A stretch of 64,000 nucleotides of DNA from Desulfotruncus arcticus DSM 17038. Its GTDB lineage: Bacteria > Bacillota > Desulfotomaculia > Desulfotomaculales > Desulfallaceae. The stretch spans positions 117,792 through 181,791 of the forward strand of contig NZ_FOOX01000011.1 of NCBI RefSeq assembly GCF_900113335.1, in the 5' to 3' direction. A program made the translations under genes and the position numbers. The notes beneath the pieces were generated by a model. The model did not search any database and was not told the DNA's origin. It saw nothing but the letters and a program-made list of their open reading frames with translations. Positions 57,153 to 64,000 of the stretch are shown here, piece by piece; position 1 is the first letter of the stretch; every line of letters begins with the position of its first letter.

Positions 57153-58277
57153 TTGTTCTTAAAAGAATTGATCTTAAAAGATTTTCGCAATTATTTAGAA
57201 TTAAATTTTAACCCTGACCAGGGAATAAATATAATAACCGGACCCAATGCCCAGGGAAAAACCAACTTGCTTGAAGCTATTTTTTTAAGTGGAATGGGTT
57301 TTTCTTTTCGGTTAAAAGATAAAGATGTCGTAAAATGGGGTAATGAACATTCTATTTTGAAGTCATCATATCAATTAAGCGATTTTACGGTTGATGTTTT
57401 TACTCAGATCAAATTGGACGGTCTTAAAAAAATATTGATAAACGGATCAGAGAATAACCGTAAATCTTTACCGGGGTATTATGGTATTATTTTATTTAGA
57501 CCCGACGATTTGCAAATTATTAAAGGCCCTCCATCCCAAAGGCGTGATTTCATTGATAATGATATAGGATTTATTAGCTCTGTATATCGCAAGCTCTTAA
57601 AACAATACAGGAGAATTGTGCTGCATAGAAATAATTTGCTCCGTCGAGGGGAACACCATAAGGATGACTTTAAAATTTGGAACGAAGAATTTTACAGATA
57701 CGGGGCTGAAGTTCTTTTCAGAAGAATTCAGTTGTTAAAAAAATATTTTCCTCTAGCCCGGGATATTTATGGCAGCATCGCAGGTAAAAATGAAAAACTT
57801 GATATGAAATATTTATCATCAGCTAGAATTTCAGATTCTTTAAGTGTAGATCAAATTATTAATGATTTTATTATTGAAGGAAAATCAAGGGAAAAGGAAG
57901 AATTATATAAAAAACAGACCTTGTTTGGTCCACACAGAGATGATATAACATTTTTATTAAATAATAAAGATATTCGTAATTTCGGATCTCAAGGGCAGAT
58001 AAGGTCAGTTGTACTGGCTTTAAAAGCTGCACAAATGAAATTATTTAAATGTGAAACTGGACAAAACCCCATTATGTTACTGGATGATGTCTTAATGGAG
58101 TTAGATGAAAATCGCCAAAATTATTTACTGAAACTTATTAGTAATAATCAAGCATTTATTACAACTACCGGGTTTTCCAAAACAATTAGCCGGCACATAG
58201 ACAGGGTATACTTTATTAATAGCGGAACGATAAAGGAAAGGGAATACACTTCCTCGGGGAATGCCCCCAACGAATAA
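57153..58277 (+). CDS. recF: DNA replication and repair protein RecF
   Basis: 374 aa from a TTG directly after the yaaA stop, with GGGAGGG upstream. ATP site ITGPNAQGKTNLLEAIFLSG, SMC-type signature FGSQGQIRSVVLALKAAQ, and Walker B PIMLLDDVLMELDENRQ. RecF loads RecA at gaps through RecOR. Standard position between dnaN and gyrB. Confidence 0.97.
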   Translation: MFLKELILKDFRNYLELNFNPDQGINIITGPNAQGKTNLLEAIFLSGMGFSFRLKDKDVVKWGNEHSILKSSYQLSDFTVDVFTQIKLDGLKKILINGSENNRKSLPGYYGIILFRPDDLQIIKGPPSQRRDFIDNDIGFISSVYRKLLKQYRRIVLHRNNLLRRGEHHKDDFKIWNEEFYRYGAEVLFRRIQLLKKYFPLARDIYGSIAGKNEKLDMKYLSSARISDSLSVDQIINDFIIEGKSREKEELYKKQTLFGPHRDDITFLLNNKDIRNFGSQGQIRSVVLALKAAQMKLFKCETGQNPIMLLDDVLMELDENRQNYLLKLISNNQAFITTTGFSKTISRHIDRVYFINSGTIKEREYTSSGNAPNE

Positions 58278-58306
58278 ATGTCACCAATTTAAGGGAGGAT
58301 TAGCGG

Positions 58307-60485
<2,179 letters not shown>

Positions 60486-60503
60486 TGCAAAGTTTCTACT
60501 TAG

Positions 60504-60530
60504 GCGGGAACAGCGTTTCCCGCTCTTTTA
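60504..60530 (+). terminator. Intrinsic terminator after gyrB
   Basis: GCGGGAA (60504-60510) pairs with TTCCCGC (60517-60523), followed by TCTTTTAG. gyrA has its own promoter downstream. Confidence 0.75.
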
Positions 60531-60547
60531 GTTTAAACTAAACGGTA

Positions 60548-60576
60548 TTGCCTAAGTTATTTAAGGCAATTATACT
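60548..60576 (+). promoter_or_regulatory. Promoter of gyrA with an internal inverted repeat
   Basis: -35 TTGCCT (60548-60553) and -10 TATACT (60571-60576) with a 17-bp spacer. The inverted repeat ATTGCCT/AGGCAAT (60547-60553 and 60564-60570) overlaps the -35 and spacer and could be an operator. Confidence 0.7.
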
Positions 60577-60616
60577 AATAAAGATGTAATAATTTACAGT
60601 TTGAGGTGAAATATCC

Positions 60617-63055
60617 GTGCCTGCTTTAACCGGAAAAGTGGTTCCTATTGATATAAAAGATGAAATGAAGCATTCGTATTTGGATTATGCTATGAGTGTA
60701 ATTGTGGGCAGGGCTTTGCCGGATGTAAGGGACGGCCTGAAACCTGTTCACCGTAGAATTCTTTACGCCATGCACACACTGGGGGTTACACCTGATAAAC
60801 CGCATCGTAAATCAGCGTACATTGTCGGTGAAGTAATGGCTAAATACCACCCTCATGGTGATGCTGCAATTTATGACACGCTGGTGAGGTTGGCTCAGGA
60901 TTTTTCTTCCCGTTATCCTTTAGTAGACGGGCATGGCAACTTTGGGTCGGTAGACGGCGATGCGGCAGCGGCCATGCGTTACACTGAGGCACGCTTATCC
61001 AAAATAGCAACTTTGATGCTGTCTGATATTGAAAAAGAAACTGTTGATTTTGCGCCCAACTATGATGAGAGCGGTAAGGAGCCTGTTATTTTACCTTCCC
61101 GTATTCCAAACTTACTGGTAAACGGCTCTGCTGGAATTGCTGTGGGTATGGCAACTAATATTCCGCCGCATAACCTGACCGAGGTTATCGATGGAGTTGT
61201 CATGTTAATTGATAACCCTGAAACAGAAATTAATGACTTAATGAAAGTAATTAAAGGACCGGATTTTCCTTCCAGTGCCATAATTATGGGACGCGAAGGC
61301 ATAAGGTCGGCTTACAAAACAGGCAGGGGATCAATTAAAGTAAGGGCAAAGGCGGAAATTGAAGAAACAGGTAAAAAAAGCAGCATCATCGTGACCGAGC
61401 TGCCTTATCAAGTAAATAAAGCCAAACTGGTTGAAAAAATAGCCGAACTGGTCAAAGATAAAAAAATTGAAGGTATTACTGACCTTAGAGATGAGTCTGA
61501 CCGGCATGGTATGCGGATAGTTATTGAATTACGCCGGGATGCCAATCCGCAGGTCATATTAAACCAGCTTTATAAGCATACCCAAATGCAAGATTCATTT
61601 GGGGTAATATTGCTTGCGTTGGTTAATGGCCAGCCAAAAGTTCTGAATCTTAAAGAAACACTTTATCATTATCTGGAGCATCAGAAGGAAATAATCACCA
61701 GGCGTACCAGGTATGATCTGAACAAGGCCGAGGAAAGAGCCCATATTGTAGAAGGACTGCGTATTGCTCTGGCCAATCTTGATGAAGTAATTAAAATAAT
61801 TCGTGGTTCCAGGACTGTGGATCAGGCCAGAAAAAACCTGATGGAAAGATTTAATTTTTCCGAAAAACAGGCCCAGGCCATTTTGGACATGCGTCTTCAT
61901 CGTTTGACCGGTCTTGAAATAGATAAATTGGAGGCTGAGTATAAGGATCTAATCAAAAAGATTGATTATCTTAGATCAGTACTGGCAGATGAAAAAATGG
62001 TGCTGGGTATTGTTAAACAGGAAATACTGGAGATTAAAGAAAAATACGGCGATAGCCGCCGTACGGCCATTGCTGATGAGAGTATAGATTTTGAAGATAT
62101 TGACTTGATACCTGAAGAAGATATAGTTGTAACCATTACTAATCAAGGATATATAAAAAGAATGCCCCTTGAAACTTATCGCAGCCAGAGAAGAGGCGGT
62201 CGCGGTATACATGCAATGGGCATTAAGGATGATGATTTTCTCAGACATCTTTTTATTGCTACAACTCATCATTATTTTTTGTTTTTTACTACCAAAGGCA
62301 AAGTTTATCGGCTTAAGGGATATGAGATTCCTGAAGCCGGCCGGCAAGCCAGAGGTACTGCTATAGTAAACCTGCTTTATGTGGACAACGATGAATATAT
62401 AACCACGGTTATACCGATTAAGGAATACTCTTCCAGCCATTATCTTTTTATGTTAACCCGCAACGGTATAGTGAAAAAGACTTCGTTAAACGAATATGAC
62501 ACTTCCAGACGGGATGGCATAATTGCTTTAAACCTGGACGAAGGGGATTCATTAATAGATGTATTAATGACCGACAATAAAGAAGAGATAATTATTGGAA
62601 CTAAGCTTGGTATGGCCATCAGATTTTCTGAAAATGATGTCCGTCCCACTGGCAGGGCATCCCGAGGGGTAAAGGGTATTACTCTGAAGAAAGACGATGT
62701 AGTGGTATCCATGGATAGAGTGCGGGAAGGCAGTGATTTATTGGTTGTAACCAGCCAGGGCTATGGTAAAAGAACCAGACTAAATGAATATAGAACCCAG
62801 ACCAGGGGCGGCATGGGAGTAACAAATATTAAATGTACACCCCGTAATGGCTATGTAGTTTCGCTTCAGGTTATTGCACCTGATGAAGAAGTTTTGATGA
62901 TTAGTGCCGATGGGATAATGATTAGATTAAAGGCTGATAATATTTCATTGATCGGCCGGGCTACTCAGGGTGTGCTGCTGATGAAACTGGGTGATGGAGA
63001 TCACCTGGTGGCGGTGGCAAGAGTTGTTGCTGCAGAAGATGGCGGGGATGAATAA
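60617..63055 (+). CDS. gyrA: DNA gyrase subunit A
   Basis: 812 aa from a GTG at 60617 with GAGGTGA upstream. Catalytic tyrosine region is AAAAMRYTEARLSKIA; the QRDR reads YHPHGDAAIYDTLVRLAQ, with Ala where E. coli has Ser83. The C-terminal beta-pinwheel includes the GyrA-box SQRRGGRGIHAMG. Ends in a terminator stem that overlaps the stop. Confidence 0.98.
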   Translation: MPALTGKVVPIDIKDEMKHSYLDYAMSVIVGRALPDVRDGLKPVHRRILYAMHTLGVTPDKPHRKSAYIVGEVMAKYHPHGDAAIYDTLVRLAQDFSSRYPLVDGHGNFGSVDGDAAAAMRYTEARLSKIATLMLSDIEKETVDFAPNYDESGKEPVILPSRIPNLLVNGSAGIAVGMATNIPPHNLTEVIDGVVMLIDNPETEINDLMKVIKGPDFPSSAIIMGREGIRSAYKTGRGSIKVRAKAEIEETGKKSSIIVTELPYQVNKAKLVEKIAELVKDKKIEGITDLRDESDRHGMRIVIELRRDANPQVILNQLYKHTQMQDSFGVILLALVNGQPKVLNLKETLYHYLEHQKEIITRRTRYDLNKAEERAHIVEGLRIALANLDEVIKIIRGSRTVDQARKNLMERFNFSEKQAQAILDMRLHRLTGLEIDKLEAEYKDLIKKIDYLRSVLADEKMVLGIVKQEILEIKEKYGDSRRTAIADESIDFEDIDLIPEEDIVVTITNQGYIKRMPLETYRSQRRGGRGIHAMGIKDDDFLRHLFIATTHHYFLFFTTKGKVYRLKGYEIPEAGRQARGTAIVNLLYVDNDEYITTVIPIKEYSSSHYLFMLTRNGIVKKTSLNEYDTSRRDGIIALNLDEGDSLIDVLMTDNKEEIIIGTKLGMAIRFSENDVRPTGRASRGVKGITLKKDDVVVSMDRVREGSDLLVVTSQGYGKRTRLNEYRTQTRGGMGVTNIKCTPRNGYVVSLQVIAPDEEVLMISADGIMIRLKADNISLIGRATQGVLLMKLGDGDHLVAVARVVAAEDGGDE

Positions 63056-63071
63056 AATCCCCGCTTTTTTT
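63042..63071 (+). terminator. Intrinsic terminator of gyrA
   Basis: GCGGGGAT (63042-63049) pairs with ATCCCCGC (63057-63064), followed by TTTTTTT. The stem's left arm lies in the last codons of gyrA. Confidence 0.92.
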
Positions 63072-63073
63072 CT

Positions 63074-63174
63074 TGCACTTTAATGATATTATACCAGGCC
63101 ATATATATGGCCTGATCAAAGGAGTAAAGTACTGAAAAGCACGCATAGAGGGAACTGAATTAGCGCGCTTTTCA
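63074..63174 (+). ncRNA. Tandem structured element, copy 1
   Basis: TGCACTTTAA (63074) leads to a perfect palindrome CAGGCCATATATATGGCCTG (63095-63114), then AAAGGAGTAAAGT (63118-63130), then a hairpin AAAAGCACGC/GCGCGCTTTT (63135-63144 with 63163-63172, one A.C mismatch) whose 18-nt loop contains AGGGAACTGA. It repeats at 63175 with conserved single-stranded parts and compensatory stem changes. Class unknown. Confidence 0.65.
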
Positions 63175-63275
63175 TGCACTTTAAGAAAATTTAACTGGCC
63201 ATATTTATGGCCAGAGCTAAGGAATAAAGTATAAAAAAGCGCACGTTAAGGGAACTGATAGAGTGCGCTTTTTTT
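63175..63275 (+). ncRNA. Tandem structured element, copy 2
   Basis: Same order as copy 1 with a ~100-bp period: TGCACTTTAA (63175), CTGGCCATATTTATGGCCAG (63195-63214), AAGGAATAAAGT (63219-63230), then a perfect 12-bp hairpin AAAAAAGCGCAC/GTGCGCTTTTTT (63233-63244 with 63263-63274) around an 18-nt loop with AGGGAACTGA. The final hairpin is a textbook intrinsic terminator, placed 2 bp before the first rRNA promoter. Confidence 0.65.
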
Positions 63276-63276
63276 A

Positions 63277-63305
63277 TTGACAAGGAATAAAACGTTTGCT
63301 ATATT
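63277..63305 (+). promoter_or_regulatory. rRNA promoter P1
   Basis: -35 TTGACA (63277-63282), 17-bp spacer, -10 TATATT (63300-63305). Confidence 0.85.
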
Positions 63306-63345
63306 ATAAATCGTGATTGTAATCGGTTAAGTTAAATACTATTAA

Positions 63346-63373
63346 TTTACACTTGAAAACAACTGGTTATAAT
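63346..63373 (+). promoter_or_regulatory. rRNA promoter P2
   Basis: -35 TTTACA (63346-63351), 16-bp spacer, -10 TATAAT (63368-63373). Confidence 0.75.
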
Positions 63374-63440
63374 GATAATATGTAAAAGTCGTCGCAAGCC
63401 GGTAAAAGCAATAGACGGAAACAAGATTAAAAAATGGATA

Positions 63441-63469
63441 TTGACAGTACGGCTCAGTGATGATACAAT
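63441..63469 (+). promoter_or_regulatory. rRNA promoter P3
   Basis: -35 TTGACA (63441-63446), 17-bp spacer, -10 TACAAT (63464-63469). Downstream, the leader (to 63649) has the common Gram-positive stretch CCTTGAAAACTAAACAG, a hairpin GATTGCG/CGCAATC (63539-63558) and AAACTCT, complementary to the 16S start. No gene lies in it. Confidence 0.85.
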
Positions 63470-63649
63470 AATAAACGCCGCTGAGTGAGCGGTGGCAACC
63501 AAAACCAGGTCCTTGAAAACTAAACAGAGTTGAGATGCGATTGCGTGTGAGCGCAATCAAAGCAAAAGAACCTCGTCAAAGTGAAGAACTTTGAAAGAGT
63601 AATTCTAACAAACGAGAGCAAAGATTAAACTCTTAAAATATATAAGCTA

Positions 63650-64000
63650 TATATGGAGAGTTTGATCCTGGCTCAGGACGAACGCTGGCGGCGTGCTTAA
63701 CACATGCAAGTCGAACGGAGATTAGCGAAGAGTTTACTTTTTGCTAATTTTAGTGGCGGACGGGTGAGTAACGCGTGGATAACCTGCCTGATAGCCTGGG
63801 ATAACGCCGGGAAACTGGTGCTAATACCGGATACGCTCCTTGGGATGCATATTCTGGGGAGGAAAGGAGAAATCCGCTGACAGATGGGTCCGCGTCCCAT
63901 TAGCTAGTTGGAGGGGTAACGGCCCACCAAGGCGACGATGGGTAGCCGGCCTGAGAGGGCGACCGGCCACACTGGAACTGAGACACGGTCCAGACTCCTA
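63650..64000 (+). rRNA. rrs: 16S ribosomal RNA, 5' part (continues past the window)
   Basis: Starts with the universal GGAGAGTTTGATCCTGGCTC and continues through GACGAACGCTGGCGGCGTGC, TGGCGGACGGGTGAGTAACG and ACTGGAACTGAGACACGGTC. About 350 nt are present. The 5' end is placed by alignment to the E. coli numbering of GAGTTTGATC. The sequence has a Peptococcaceae flavour but was not searched. Confidence 0.98.

Noticed and set aside
63342..63900. Leftward frames in the rRNA leader and 16S gene
   Set aside because: They lie over rRNA promoters and 16S rRNA, which explain the sequence fully.

Overview
This window is the replication-origin region of a Firmicute chromosome, most likely a spore-forming member of the Desulfotomaculum/Pelotomaculum (Peptococcaceae) group. 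The evidence is the classic low-GC Gram-positive order rpmH-rnpA-yidD-yidC-jag-mnmE-mnmG-rsmG-soj-spo0J on the left of dnaA and dnaA-dnaN-yaaA-recF-remB-gyrB-gyrA-16S rRNA on the right, Gram-positive S-layer-type (SLH) proteins, and several sporulation genes (a CwlD-like amidase, a GerMN-domain protein, LonC, YyaC). The genus is inferred from gene content and 16S flavour, not from a search. Most genes run away from oriC on both sides, as expected for co-orientation with replication.

Layout. (1) 1-7 kb: a truncated flippase at the left edge, two spore or cell-wall hydrolase genes (one a three-domain amidase-GerMN-deacetylase), an orphan APS kinase (cysC), an SLH-anchored deacetylase, and a lipoprotein with two cysteine-less rhodanese domains. 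The lipoprotein is preceded by what looks like a decayed IS200/IS605-type end. (2) 7-30.1 kb: a ~23-kb leftward exopolysaccharide cluster. It makes GDP-mannose (manC), GDP-6-deoxy sugars (two gmd-type genes, fcl), dTDP-rhamnose (rfbABCD) and an oxidised UDP-HexNAc (UDP-sugar dehydrogenase, CapD/WbpM-like dehydratase). It also has five glycosyltransferases, a flippase, a polytopic membrane protein, three or four methyltransferases and a PAPS-type sulfotransferase. With cysC nearby, the product may be a methylated, sulfated deoxyhexose polysaccharide. (3) 30.3-31.9 kb: tRNA-Glu and tRNA-Lys, then purA. (4) 31.9-45.9 kb: housekeeping and sporulation genes (a COG2509 flavoprotein, dnaB, lonC, rplI, yybS-like, rpsR-ssb-rpsF, DUF951, M18 aminopeptidase, cvpA, YkvI-like, yyaC, YkuS-like, phosphoribosyltransferase, DUF554). 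(5) 45.9-54.0 kb: a perfect parS site, parB-parA, rsmG-mnmG-mnmE, jag-yidC-yidD-rnpA-rpmH. (6) 54.0-63.1 kb: bipartite oriC (three DnaA boxes before dnaA; DnaA-trio plus AT-rich unwinding zone between dnaA and dnaN) and the replication/gyrase operon. (7) 63.06-64 kb: two tandem ~100-bp structured repeats with compensatory base changes, three consecutive rRNA promoters, and the 5' part of a 16S rRNA gene.

The most interesting items are the tandem covarying two-hairpin element between gyrA and the rrn operon, the possible sulfated-EPS pathway, the IS605/omegaRNA-like remnant, two families of dispersed palindromic repeats, and an apparent one-base disruption at the rpmH start. Many genes appear to use TTG or GTG starts, chosen here by Shine-Dalgarno position.
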